12,996 nt of DNA from an uncultured Selenomonadaceae bacterium (GCA_910579115.1 CAJTSO010000017.1:23754-36749); one strand, 5' to 3'; shown: positions 1 through 6,904, counted from the first letter of the stretch. Program-made: numbers and translations. Notes: generated from the letters alone by a model not told the origin.

Positions 1-663
1 ATCGTCAGCGATGCCGTCTTCAGCATGGACGGCGATATTCTGAAGCTTCCGGAGTTGGTAGCTCTCGGGCGGGAATACGGCTATCTTACCATGGTTGATG
101 AAGCTCATGCTACCGGGGTCATCGGAAGGAAAGGCCACGGTATCGAGGAGCACTTCACCGACAAAGGGTACGAAAAAGAGGCGGTCCGGCCGGACATTCT
201 CATGGGGACCATTTCCAAGGCTCTGGGCGCGGAGGGAGGATTTGCCGCCGCCAGCCGGAATATCATAGATTATCTGGTGAACAAGGCCCGAAGCTTTATC
301 TTTTCCACCTCCCAGGCGCCGGCTGCCCTGGCGGCAGCCTGGGAAGCGCTGGGCATCATCGAAGCTGAGCCCTGGCGCGTGGCGAGGTTGCAGAACAATG
401 TGAAGGTCTTCTGCGATGCTCTCCGGGAAAATGGTGTTCCCGTTCAATCGGAAACGCCGATAATCCCCATTCTCATCGGAGACGAGGCAAGAGCCATGCA
501 GGTGGCGGCAGATCTGGAGGAAGCGGGCATAATGATACCGGCTATCCGTTATCCCACCGTGGCCAAAGGAGCAGCCCGTTTGAGAGCGGCCCTGATGGCT
601 GACCATACTGAGGAGCAGCTCCGGGGAGCGGCAAAGGCAATTGCCGCCGCCATGAAGCCCTGA
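1..663 (+). CDS. bioF: 8-amino-7-oxononanoate synthase / 2-amino-3-ketobutyrate CoA ligase family PLP enzyme (C-terminal part)
   Basis: The gene enters from the left edge in frame 1, so an internal ATG at position 25 is not the real start. About 220 residues remain, a little over half of a usual ~390-residue alpha-oxoamine synthase. Seen: a VFSMDGD motif at the fragment's start, the PLP-binding DEAHATG motif (nt 97-117), and the Schiff-base lysine in TISKALG (Lys codon 217-219). Near the C-terminus AIRYPTVAKGAARLR resembles the substrate/CoA segment of BioF more than that of KBL, which usually has FYPVVPKGQAR. These cytosolic enzymes condense an acyl-CoA (or acyl-ACP) with an amino acid: pimeloyl-CoA plus alanine in biotin synthesis, acetyl-CoA plus glycine in threonine/glycine metabolism. 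The family is certain. The choice of BioF over KBL is an inference from that C-terminal motif, and no other biotin gene is in the window to support it. Confidence 0.85.
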   Translation: MVSDAVFSMDGDILKLPELVALGREYGYLTMVDEAHATGVIGRKGHGIEEHFTDKGYEKEAVRPDILMGTISKALGAEGGFAAASRNIIDYLVNKARSFIFSTSQAPAALAAAWEALGIIEAEPWRVARLQNNVKVFCDALRENGVPVQSETPIIPILIGDEARAMQVAADLEEAGIMIPAIRYPTVAKGAARLRAALMADHTEEQLRGAAKAIAAAMKP

Positions 664-685
664 TTACAGGCCAATATAACCTAAA

Positions 686-741
686 ACCGGCAATCTTTCG
701 GAGAGGGCTGGCAGTATCGGAGGGTATTGCCGGTCTTTTTT
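686..741 (+). terminator. Intrinsic terminator of the bioF-like gene
   Basis: A perfect 9-bp inverted repeat (ACCGGCAAT at 686-694, ATTGCCGGT at 726-734) is followed by CTTTTTT. The loop is long (31 nt). The hairpin begins 23 bp after the stop codon and separates this gene from the pot operon. Confidence 0.75.
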
Positions 742-890
742 GATGATTACTTCCTTTTAGACTGGGACAGTGAGCTTATGGGAATTGGTCCTTAAAGAGA
801 AGAACCGGTCCATGATAAGACGTAAAGCTGAACCAATTGAGCTTTGTAATGACTCACCCTGAAAAATTTTAGGATACTCAGCGCCTTTCG

Positions 891-946
891 CCTATTTTCA
901 ACTTTATTTTTTTTGTGGAAATCTGTATAATACATATGAAAATAGG
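891..946. repeat. 10-bp perfect inverted repeat bracketing the potA promoter (candidate operator pair)
   Basis: CCTATTTTCA (891-900) and its exact reverse complement TGAAAATAGG (937-946) flank the -35/-10 elements. One arm ends just upstream of the -35 and the other covers the expected start site. The two copies stay similar for about 8 further bases on the promoter side, sharing a pattern CCTATTTTCA-nnTnTATT. The left arm lies outside the transcript, so this is more likely a protein-binding DNA pair than an RNA stem. Confidence 0.5.
903..931 (+). promoter_or_regulatory. Sigma-A type promoter of the potABCD-prfC operon
   Basis: A perfect -10 (TATAAT, 926-931) lies 17 bp downstream of a weak -35 (TTTATT, 903-908) in an A/T-rich tract. 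Transcription would start near 938, giving a leader of about 45 nt before the potA TTG. The weak -35 suggests the promoter is regulated or needs activation. Confidence 0.65.
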
Positions 947-982
947 TGGGGTCTGTCTCCATGGGGAAGGTGAGATTTTCAG

Positions 983-2062
983 TTGAGCGATCCAAATAAT
1001 ATTTCTTTGGCGGCGAAGGCTGCCAATATTATTGATATCGTCGACCTGACGAAAAAATTTGATGATCACATCGTTCTTGACGGAATCAATCTGTCAATAA
1101 AGAAAAATGAGTTTATCACTCTTCTGGGGCCCTCCGGCTGTGGCAAGACTACTCTGCTCAGGATACTGGCAGGCTTTGAACAGATTACAGACGGAAGGAT
1201 TCTCTTTGAGGGAAATGATATAAAGAATGTGCCCCCGTATAAACGGCAGGTGAACACTGTCTTTCAGAAGCATGCTTTATTTCCCCACATGACAGTGTAT
1301 GAAAATATAGCCTTTGGGCCGAGGGCCCACAAAAGACCCGAAAACGAAATAAAAGAACGGGTTCAGGAAATGCTCAGGATGGTGAATCTGGAAGGGTTCG
1401 ACAACCGTCCTGTGTCATCTCTGTCCGGTGGGCAGCAGCAGAGAATTGCCATCGTCAGGGCGCTGATCAATGAGCCTAAGGTGCTCCTTCTGGATGAACC
1501 ACTGTCGGCCCTTGACCTGAAGCTTCGCAAAGGGATGCAGACCGAGCTGAAGCGGATACAGAAACAGCTGGGGCTGACATTTATCTACGTCACCCACGAT
1601 CAGGGGGAGGCGCTGAATATGAGCGACAGGATAGTAGTCATGAATGGCGGGCGCATTCAGCAGACAGGAACTCCTGTGGATATCTACAATGAACCGAAAA
1701 ATCCTTTTGTCGCTGATTTTATCGGCGACAGTAATATCCTTCCCGGCAGAATGATTCGGGACAACTGCTGCTTCTTCGCCGGCCGGGAATTTAACTGTGT
1801 CGACAAGGGAATTGGCTGTGATGTGGCGGTGGATGTGGTCATCCGCCCGGAGGATATAAAGCTGACCGCCCCGGAAAAGGGAATGCTGGTGGGTACGGTG
1901 GGTACGGTGACCTTTAAGGGCGTCCACTATGAGATGACCGTCAGGTCTGAGGATGGATTTGAGTGGACGGCTCAAAGTACCCAGATGTCGGCTGTGGGCA
2001 GCCGGGTTGGTATGTGTATAGGGCCGGATGAGATTCACGTCATGCCCCGGGAGAACGTATGA
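983..2062 (+). CDS. potA: Spermidine/putrescine ABC transporter ATP-binding protein
   Basis: PotA is the cytoplasmic ATPase that powers polyamine uptake through PotB and PotC. The 359-residue length is usual. Seen: Walker A GPSGCGKT (49-56), Q-loop Gln95, signature LSGGQQQ (147-153), Walker B VLLLDEP (167-173), switch His205 in THDQ, then the C-terminal TOBE-type regulatory domain with VIRPEDI (about 280-350). The start is a TTG at 983, chosen because a good Shine-Dalgarno (AAGGTGAG, about 967-974) lies 8 bp upstream; a nearby ATG at 961 is out of frame. It is first in the operon and overlaps potB by 4 bp (ATGA). The H-loop reads THDQGEALNMSD, where relatives usually have THDQEEALTMSD; this is a minor change. 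The specificity call rests on the full potABCD set, because the ATPase alone could also belong to other transporters of this group. Confidence 0.93.
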   Translation: MSDPNNISLAAKAANIIDIVDLTKKFDDHIVLDGINLSIKKNEFITLLGPSGCGKTTLLRILAGFEQITDGRILFEGNDIKNVPPYKRQVNTVFQKHALFPHMTVYENIAFGPRAHKRPENEIKERVQEMLRMVNLEGFDNRPVSSLSGGQQQRIAIVRALINEPKVLLLDEPLSALDLKLRKGMQTELKRIQKQLGLTFIYVTHDQGEALNMSDRIVVMNGGRIQQTGTPVDIYNEPKNPFVADFIGDSNILPGRMIRDNCCFFAGREFNCVDKGIGCDVAVDVVIRPEDIKLTAPEKGMLVGTVGTVTFKGVHYEMTVRSEDGFEWTAQSTQMSAVGSRVGMCIGPDEIHVMPRENV

Positions 2063-2874
2063 TGGGGCGCCGGGGGCTGATGTATCCATATCATTTGTGG
2101 ATGCTGCTTTTCACCGTGGTTCCATTGGGATTGATTCTCTATTTTGCCCTGACTGACAAGACGGGGGCCTTTACCCTCGCCAATATAAGGCAGGCGGCTC
2201 AGCCTGTGTATCTTGGAGTGCTGTGGCACTCGGTCTGGCTGGCTCTTCTGGCTACCGGCGTCTGTTTGCTGCTGGGCTATCCGATGGCGTACATTCTCGT
2301 CAGCTCCCCGATAAAATACCGGAATATGCTGGTAGTTCTCACCGTTATTCCCATGTGGATGAATTTTCTTCTTCGTACCTACGCCTGGCTCACCCTGCTT
2401 GAGCGGAACGGTTTGATAAACGGCGTTCTTCGTTGGCTGGGGCTGCCTGCCCTGCAAATTCTCTACACGGATTATGCGGTTATTCTTGGCATGGTTTATA
2501 ATTTCCTGCCCTTTATGATTTTACCGATCTATTCCGTCCTGATGAAAATGGATAAAAGCCTGCTGGAAGCGGCGGAGGATTTGGGGGCCGACAGCTTTAC
2601 CGCCTTTCGGAGGGTTACGCTTCCGCTCAGTCTGCCCGGGGTATACGCCGGGGTGCTGATGGTTTTTATGCCGGCGGTAACGACCTTCGTTATTTCCCGT
2701 CTGCTGGGCGGCGGTCAGTATATGCTCATCGGCAATCTCATCGAGCAGCAGTTCCTGTCTATCGGCAACTGGAACTTTGGTTCGGCGGTATCGGTGCTGA
2801 TGCTTATCATCATTCTCCTTACCATGCTGGTACCCGGTAAGTACCGGGAGGAGGAAGGAGGAATGCTGATATGA
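2059..2874 (+). CDS. potB: Spermidine/putrescine ABC transporter permease
   Basis: This is one of the two inner-membrane permeases of the polyamine importer. The 271 residues contain about six hydrophobic segments, roughly at 12-31, 51-82, 88-108, 138-162, 192-214 and 242-259. Between TM4 and TM5 lies the EAA loop, EAAEDLGADSFTAF (170-183), which contacts the ATPase. The start is the first ATG of an ATGATG pair at 2059; it overlaps the potA stop by 4 bp, and GGGAG lies about 6 bp upstream. The next ATG at 2062 is equally possible and removes one residue. Tight coupling to potA and potC implies translational coupling within the operon. Family assignment is secure; PotB rather than PotC follows from gene order and from the N-terminal region. 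Confidence 0.92.
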   Translation: MMGRRGLMYPYHLWMLLFTVVPLGLILYFALTDKTGAFTLANIRQAAQPVYLGVLWHSVWLALLATGVCLLLGYPMAYILVSSPIKYRNMLVVLTVIPMWMNFLLRTYAWLTLLERNGLINGVLRWLGLPALQILYTDYAVILGMVYNFLPFMILPIYSVLMKMDKSLLEAAEDLGADSFTAFRRVTLPLSLPGVYAGVLMVFMPAVTTFVISRLLGGGQYMLIGNLIEQQFLSIGNWNFGSAVSVLMLIIILLTMLVPGKYREEEGGMLI

Positions 2875-3647
2875 CCTCTTTCGTCAGGAAATTTTATGCC
2901 GCGTTGATTTTGCTGTTTCTCTACCTTCCCATTGGGGTGCTGATTGTCTTTTCCTTTAATGCTTCCAAGTCAAGGGCAAGCTGGGATGGTTTTACCCTGC
3001 GCTGGTACGAGGAACTGCTCGGAAATCAGATGGTAGCGGATGCTCTTTCCAATACTCTCATCGTTGCGTCCGGGTCGGCGGTTATCGCTACCATAATCGG
3101 AACGGCGGCGGCTTTTGCCATGTATCAGGGTCTTGGCTGCTGGGAGAAGCGGATCGTAATGAATCTGACCTATCTTCCCGTGTTGAATCCGGATATTGTG
3201 ACCGGCCTTTCCCTGATGCTGCTGTTCATCTTCTGCAATATGAAGCTGGGACTCATGACCCTGATGCTTTCCCATACCATATTCAATGTTCCTTATGTGG
3301 TGCTTACGGTATTGCCGAAGCTGAAGCAGTTTGACAAGAGTATTTATGAAGCGGCCCTGGATTTGGGGGCAACGCCGGCCTATGCTTTCCGGCATATAGT
3401 TTTTCCGGCGGTACTGCCCGGGGTGATTACCGGTCTGCTGTTTGCCTTTACGCTTTCCCTGGACGATTTCGTTATAAGCTTCTTTACTACCGGCTCCGGG
3501 GTAAACAATCTCTCGATCATGATTTACTCCATGGCGCGGCGGGGTATTCATCCTACGATTAACGCCCTGTCCACCCTGCTGTTCCTGGTGGTGCTGGCGC
3601 TTCTTTTGGCAGTAAACAGGCGGCTGGATTCGGATCGCAATAAATAA
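2871..3647 (+). CDS. potC: Spermidine/putrescine ABC transporter permease
   Basis: This is the second permease of the polyamine importer (258 residues, about six membrane segments). It has the EAA loop EAALDLGATPAYAF (160-173) and the PotC-typical sequence SLDDFVISFFTTG (196-208). The start ATG at 2871 overlaps the potB stop as ATGA, and a strong AAGGAGG (2855-2861) sits 9 bp upstream inside the end of potB. It is followed 17 bp later by the binding-protein gene, in the order A-B-C-D known for pot operons. Confidence 0.93.
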   Translation: MTSFVRKFYAALILLFLYLPIGVLIVFSFNASKSRASWDGFTLRWYEELLGNQMVADALSNTLIVASGSAVIATIIGTAAAFAMYQGLGCWEKRIVMNLTYLPVLNPDIVTGLSLMLLFIFCNMKLGLMTLMLSHTIFNVPYVVLTVLPKLKQFDKSIYEAALDLGATPAYAFRHIVFPAVLPGVITGLLFAFTLSLDDFVISFFTTGSGVNNLSIMIYSMARRGIHPTINALSTLLFLVVLALLLAVNRRLDSDRNK

Positions 3648-3664
3648 GATAAGGGGGATGAAAA

Positions 3665-4732
3665 ATGAAAAAGAGAGCAGTCTTTTGTTCGCTGATAGCC
3701 ATGCTGCTTCTGACGGCTCTGCTGGTAACCGGCTGCGGCGGCAGTAAGGACGGCGGAGATAAGGGTAAGCGTCAGCTGAAGGTGTATAACTGGGGGGATT
3801 ACATCGATCCGGACGTGCTCACCAGCTTTGAAAAAGAAACCGGGATTCATGTAATTTATGATACCTTTGCCACCAATGAGGATATGTATGTCAAAATTAA
3901 AGCCGGCGGCAGTGACTATGATCTGGCGATTCCCTCGGATTATATGATTTCAAGGATGATCCGCGAAAAGCTGATTGAAAAGATCGATACCGCCAGGCTG
4001 AAGAACTACAAGCTTGTCGGCGACCGGTTCCGCGGGGTTTCCTTTGATCCCATGGATGAGTACTCCGTTCCTTTCATGTGGGGCACGGTAGGTATCGCTT
4101 ACAATACAAAGATGGTTAAGGAGCAGGTGGACAGCTGGTCTATTCTCTGGGATAAGAAGTATGCAAAACAGATCTTCATGCTGGATAGTCCGAGGGACTC
4201 TATCGGCATTACCCTGAAGTACCTTGGTTATTCCCTGAACACCGGCAGTGAGAAGGAACTGGCCGAGGCCGGGAAAAAGCTGTTGGAGCAGAAGCCTCTC
4301 GTCCTTGCCTATGTGGTGGATGAGGTAAAGGACAAGATGATTGCCGGGGAAGGGGCCATGGCTGTAGTCTGGTCCGGTGATGCCCAGTTCATCATGGAAA
4401 AAAACAAGGATATAGCCTACGCGATTCCCAAAGAGGGGACCAATATCTGGATCGATTCCATGGTGATCATGAAGGGGGCAAAGAACAAGGCGGAGGCAAT
4501 GGAATTCATCGATTATATGACCAGGCCGGACATTGCCCGGAAGAATGTAGAGTACATCGGATACGCCACCCCGATCCCGGAGGTTCAGGGGAAGCTCTCA
4601 AAGGAAGTACAGGAAAGCCTGGCCGCGTATCCACCGGCAGAGCTTCTTAAGAATGCCGAGTTCTTTAACGATTTGACTGATAATCTGCCGAAATATGACA
4701 AGGTTTGGACGGAAGTCAAGATAGCGCAGTGA
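3665..4732 (+). CDS. potD: Polyamine-binding lipoprotein of the Pot ABC transporter
   Basis: This is the extracytoplasmic substrate-binding protein (355 residues) that delivers spermidine/putrescine to PotBC. The first 23 residues form a lipoprotein signal ending in a VTGC lipobox with Cys24, so it is anchored to the outer face of the membrane. The mature part begins with KVYNWGDYI, the typical PotD opening. Residues at positions known to line the polyamine pocket in E. coli PotD are recognisable: Trp43, Ser91/Tyr93 (PSDYM), Trp139, an acidic residue in DSPRD (174-178), Trp236, Trp262/Asp264 (WIDSM) and Tyr300 (GYATP). AGGGGG (3651-3656) precedes the ATG by 8 bp. It is the fourth pot gene and prfC follows after 15 bp. 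The family call is firm. Preference for spermidine or putrescine cannot be read from sequence. Confidence 0.93.
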   Translation: MKKRAVFCSLIAMLLLTALLVTGCGGSKDGGDKGKRQLKVYNWGDYIDPDVLTSFEKETGIHVIYDTFATNEDMYVKIKAGGSDYDLAIPSDYMISRMIREKLIEKIDTARLKNYKLVGDRFRGVSFDPMDEYSVPFMWGTVGIAYNTKMVKEQVDSWSILWDKKYAKQIFMLDSPRDSIGITLKYLGYSLNTGSEKELAEAGKKLLEQKPLVLAYVVDEVKDKMIAGEGAMAVVWSGDAQFIMEKNKDIAYAIPKEGTNIWIDSMVIMKGAKNKAEAMEFIDYMTRPDIARKNVEYIGYATPIPEVQGKLSKEVQESLAAYPPAELLKNAEFFNDLTDNLPKYDKVWTEVKIAQ

Positions 4733-4747
4733 ACCGGAGGTAAAATT

Positions 4748-6367
4748 TTGTCTACAGATATAGATCAGCTTCATTTGGAAACCGCAAAGCGGCGAACCTT
4801 TGCCATTATTTCCCATCCTGATGCCGGTAAGACGACCCTTACGGAAAAGCTTTTGCTCTACGGCGGAGCCATTCATCTGGCCGGTTCCATCAAATCCCGC
4901 AAGACGGCCCGCCATGCTGTTTCGGACTGGATGGAAATAGAGAAGCAGCGCGGTATTTCTGTTACCTCCTCCGTTTTACAATTTGACTACGGCGGATGCC
5001 GGATAAATATTCTCGACACACCGGGCCATCAGGATTTCTCTGAAGATACCTACCGGACTTTGATGGCCGTTGACAGCGCCGTGATGGTGCTGGACGCGGC
5101 TAAGGGCGTTGAAGCCCAGACTAAAAAGCTTTTCAAGGTTTGCAAGGAGCGGCAGGTTCCCATATTTACCTTTGTAAATAAGCTGGATCGTTACGGTAAG
5201 GTTCCCATCGACCTGATGGACGAAATAGAAAATGTGCTGGGTATAAGGTCATATCCCATGAACTGGCCGGTGGGAAGCGACGGCCGGTACCAAGGGGTAT
5301 ATGATCGACAGAAAAAGGTGGTGGAGCTGTTTTCGGCTGACACTACCCACGGTCAGGAGGCCCGCTTATCGGATATCTACGAGCTTGGTTCTGCCGAATT
5401 GAAGGACCGGCTTGATGAAGTGGTTTATCAGAATCTCCTTGATGATATCGAGTTGCTGGACGCGGCCGGAGAGGATTTTGATTTGGAGAAGGTGGCCCGG
5501 GGAGAGCTGACTCCCATGTTTTTCGGGTCAGCTATGACGAACTTCGGCGTGCAGAATTTCCTTGAGGAGTATCTGAGGCTGGCCCCTGCTCCGGCTGCCC
5601 GGGAGTCATCGGCAGGAAAAATAGAGCCTACCGACGGGAAATTTTCTGCCTTCGTCTTCAAGATTCAGGCGAATATGAATCCGGCTCATCGGGACAGGCT
5701 GGCCTTTATCCGCATCGTCTCCGGGAAGTTTGAGCGGAACATGGCCGTGTGGCATGAAACCGGCGGAAAGACAATCAAGCTGGCCCAACCCCAGCAATTC
5801 CTGGCCCAGGACCGCCAGATAATTGATGAGGCCTGGCCGGGAGATATTGTGGGTCTCTTTGATCCGGGGATATTCCGAATCGGGGATACTATTTCCGATC
5901 CTTCCATAAAGTTCCGGTTCGCTGATTTCCCGGTATTTCCGCCGGAAAAATTTGCCCGGGTCGAGGCCAAGGATACTATGAAGCGCAAGCAGTTCCTGAA
6001 AGGAATTGAGCAGCTGACTCAGGAAGGGGCTATACAGCTCTTCAAGGAGGCAGGATACGATTCAATTATTGTGGGTACTGTGGGAACACTTCAGTTTGAT
6101 GTGCTCGTCTATCGTCTGAAGAGTGAATACGGGGTAGACGTTATCCTTACAATGCAGCCCTTTGAGGTGGCCCGCTGGCTGGTATACGAAGACGGTCATA
6201 CGGCGACCCCGGAAGGAATGCGGGGAATTGACCGGGGGATGTTCGTGTACGACCGAAGCGGCCTGCCGGTCCTGTTAGTCAACAACGAATGGGCGCTGGG
6301 CTGGATCAGGGATAACAACCCTGGCCTGGAGCTTTATTCGGTCCCTCCGGACAAAAAAGAAATTTAA
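4748..6367 (+). CDS. prfC: Peptide chain release factor 3 (RF3)
   Basis: RF3 is a translational GTPase that recycles RF1/RF2 from the ribosome after peptide release. The 539 residues match the family length. Seen in the G domain: G1 SHPDAGKTT (22-30), switch I/G2 GISVTSS (69-75), G3 DTPGH (90-94) and G4 NKLD (144-147). Then come an EF-Tu-like domain 2 (about 305-385, with the FVFKIQANMNPAHRDR segment) and the RF3-specific C-terminal domain with YDSIIVGTVGTLQFDVL. The start is a TTG at 4748, supported by GGAGGT (4736-4741) 6 bp upstream. No terminator or promoter is visible between potD and prfC, so it is probably read from the pot promoter. EF-G and TypA/LepA are excluded by the C-terminal domain and the SHPDAGKTT motif. 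No clear terminator follows the stop codon. Confidence 0.96.
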   Translation: MSTDIDQLHLETAKRRTFAIISHPDAGKTTLTEKLLLYGGAIHLAGSIKSRKTARHAVSDWMEIEKQRGISVTSSVLQFDYGGCRINILDTPGHQDFSEDTYRTLMAVDSAVMVLDAAKGVEAQTKKLFKVCKERQVPIFTFVNKLDRYGKVPIDLMDEIENVLGIRSYPMNWPVGSDGRYQGVYDRQKKVVELFSADTTHGQEARLSDIYELGSAELKDRLDEVVYQNLLDDIELLDAAGEDFDLEKVARGELTPMFFGSAMTNFGVQNFLEEYLRLAPAPAARESSAGKIEPTDGKFSAFVFKIQANMNPAHRDRLAFIRIVSGKFERNMAVWHETGGKTIKLAQPQQFLAQDRQIIDEAWPGDIVGLFDPGIFRIGDTISDPSIKFRFADFPVFPPEKFARVEAKDTMKRKQFLKGIEQLTQEGAIQLFKEAGYDSIIVGTVGTLQFDVLVYRLKSEYGVDVILTMQPFEVARWLVYEDGHTATPEGMRGIDRGMFVYDRSGLPVLLVNNEWALGWIRDNNPGLELYSVPPDKKEI

Positions 6368-6381
6368 CTGCTTCCCATTTA

Positions 6382-6410
6382 TTGAATTTATTTTATTGTT
6401 ATTGTATAAT
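6382..6410 (+). promoter_or_regulatory. Consensus-like sigma-A promoter
   Basis: TTGAAT (6382-6387), a 17-bp spacer, and a perfect TATAAT (6405-6410). Transcription should start near 6417, which lies after the first ATG (6411) of the downstream open frame. This helps place the true start of the next gene at the TTG at 6438. Confidence 0.8.
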
Positions 6411-6437
6411 ATGGACGACAATCGGGAGGTTTTTGGC

Positions 6438-6725
6438 TTGGACTGGCTCTTTGGCGGATTATCGGAGGCCGAAATAACTGTTCGGACCCTTTGCAGTTTT
6501 GGTTCCTGCATTGCAATTGCTCAGATAGTGGGAACGCTGATTGGCGAAGATAAAAAGAGAAAGTGGTTCAAGAAGCGGATTCAAAAGTACGCGCTTCTCA
6601 ATCGGCGGGGGTTTATGGGTGAAAATTCCAACTTCGGGCGGCCCATAACCAAAGAAGGATATCTGATCTCAATCGGTCTTGTCATCAGCTGGATTCTGGC
6701 CACGATCCTTTGTTTTAAGATCTGA
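6438..6725 (+). CDS. Small two-TM membrane protein of unknown function
   Basis: I do not recognise this family. The protein has 95 residues with two hydrophobic segments (about 17-36 and 75-93) joined by a strongly basic middle (39-57, including KKRKWFKKR). By the positive-inside rule the loop should face the cytoplasm. The start is placed at the TTG at 6438 because GGGAGG (6424-6429) lies 8 bp upstream. The earlier in-frame candidates (TTG 6396, ATG 6411) fall before or at the predicted transcription start. The gene has its own strong promoter and stands alone between prfC and the transporter leader. With no terminator directly after it, its transcript may run into the structured leader at 6749. 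The predicted start, promoter and two-TM profile make a real gene likely. Function is open. Confidence 0.65.
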   Translation: MDWLFGGLSEAEITVRTLCSFGSCIAIAQIVGTLIGEDKKRKWFKKRIQKYALLNRRGFMGENSNFGRPITKEGYLISIGLVISWILATILCFKI

Positions 6726-6739
6726 CATAAAATGATAAC
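6710..6739 (+). promoter_or_regulatory. Possible weak promoter for the structured leader and transporter operon
   Basis: TTGTTT (6710-6715) and GATAAC (6734-6739) are 18 bp apart and would start transcription near 6746, just before the first RNA helix. Both boxes match the consensus poorly. The alternative is read-through from the promoter at 6382. The TGATAA at 6733-6738 recalls half of a Fur box, but the second half is not convincing. Confidence 0.25.
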
Positions 6740-6748
6740 GACGAAAAT

Positions 6749-6904
6749 AACTCCTGCTCCAAGGTCGTAAGCGGGGGCTTTGGTCAGCAGGGTGGAGCTG
6801 ATAGCTCCATCGTTGTTGAACGCAAAGAGGAATGAAAACAGCAAAGCTGGGTTCTTGAACAACGGCGTTATAAAACTCCCTGTCATTGAGGCAGGGAGTT
6901 TTTT
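6749..6904 (+). ncRNA. Structured 5' leader RNA, candidate riboswitch/attenuator of unknown class
   Basis: Three helices precede a terminator. P1: 6753-6766 pairs with 6776-6791, 14 bp with one 2-nt bulge (6784-6785) and a 9-nt loop. P2: GGAGCT (6794-6799) with AGCTCC (6803-6808), 3-nt loop. P3: 6810-6821 pairs with 6851-6865, 12 bp with a 3-nt bulge (6855-6857). P3 encloses a 17-nt purine-rich internal strand (6822-6838) and a small hairpin CAGC-AAA-GCTG (6839-6849). Three positions are G-U wobbles only if the + strand is the RNA (6763/6779, 6765/6777, 6810/6865), which supports + strand transcription. The element lies directly before a metal-chelate/B12-type importer. I checked by eye for cobalamin, fluoride, NiCo, c-di-GMP, FMN, TPP, SAM and T-box signatures and saw none. 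Structure is seen; function as a switch is inferred. Confidence 0.55.
6872..6904 (+). terminator. Intrinsic terminator at the end of the transporter leader
   Basis: AAAACTCCCTG (6872-6882) pairs perfectly over 11 bp with CAGGGAGTTTT (6892-6902), with a 9-nt loop, and ends in six T residues (6899-6904). It lies only 13 bp before the ATG of the lipoprotein gene. It would therefore stop transcription before the transporter operon unless prevented, as expected of a transcriptional attenuator. Confidence 0.85.

Larger units (their letters stand above)
664..982. other. Intergenic region between the bioF-like gene and potA (319 bp)
   Basis: It holds the terminator at 686-741 and the potA promoter with flanking inverted repeat at 891-946. 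Between 742 and 890 I see no credible gene. There is only a weak 7-bp inverted repeat (AATTGGT at 783-789, ACCAATT at 832-838). Short minus-strand reading frames here lack ribosome binding sites and show no recognisable protein. Confidence 0.6.

Noticed and set aside
783..838. AATTGGT/ACCAATT 7-bp inverted repeat
   Set aside because: Short and 42 bp apart with no adjacent T-run or promoter; expected by chance in this much sequence.
792..1069. Short minus-strand open frames before potA
   Set aside because: They have no ribosome site and no recognisable protein features, and they overlap the potA promoter and start.
1415..2457. Long minus-strand open frames across potA and potB
   Set aside because: Shadows of well-supported + strand genes; their translations are rich in H, P and Q and match no known family.
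6732..6770. Possible 12-codon leader peptide (ATG at 6732, stop at 6768-6770)
   Set aside because: No ribosome site, and no run of a regulatory amino acid that would suggest translation-based attenuation.
6794..6808. GCTGATAGCTCC resembles part of the fluoride (crcB) riboswitch
   Set aside because: The other conserved parts of that class are absent upstream, and here the sequence simply forms a perfect 6-bp hairpin.
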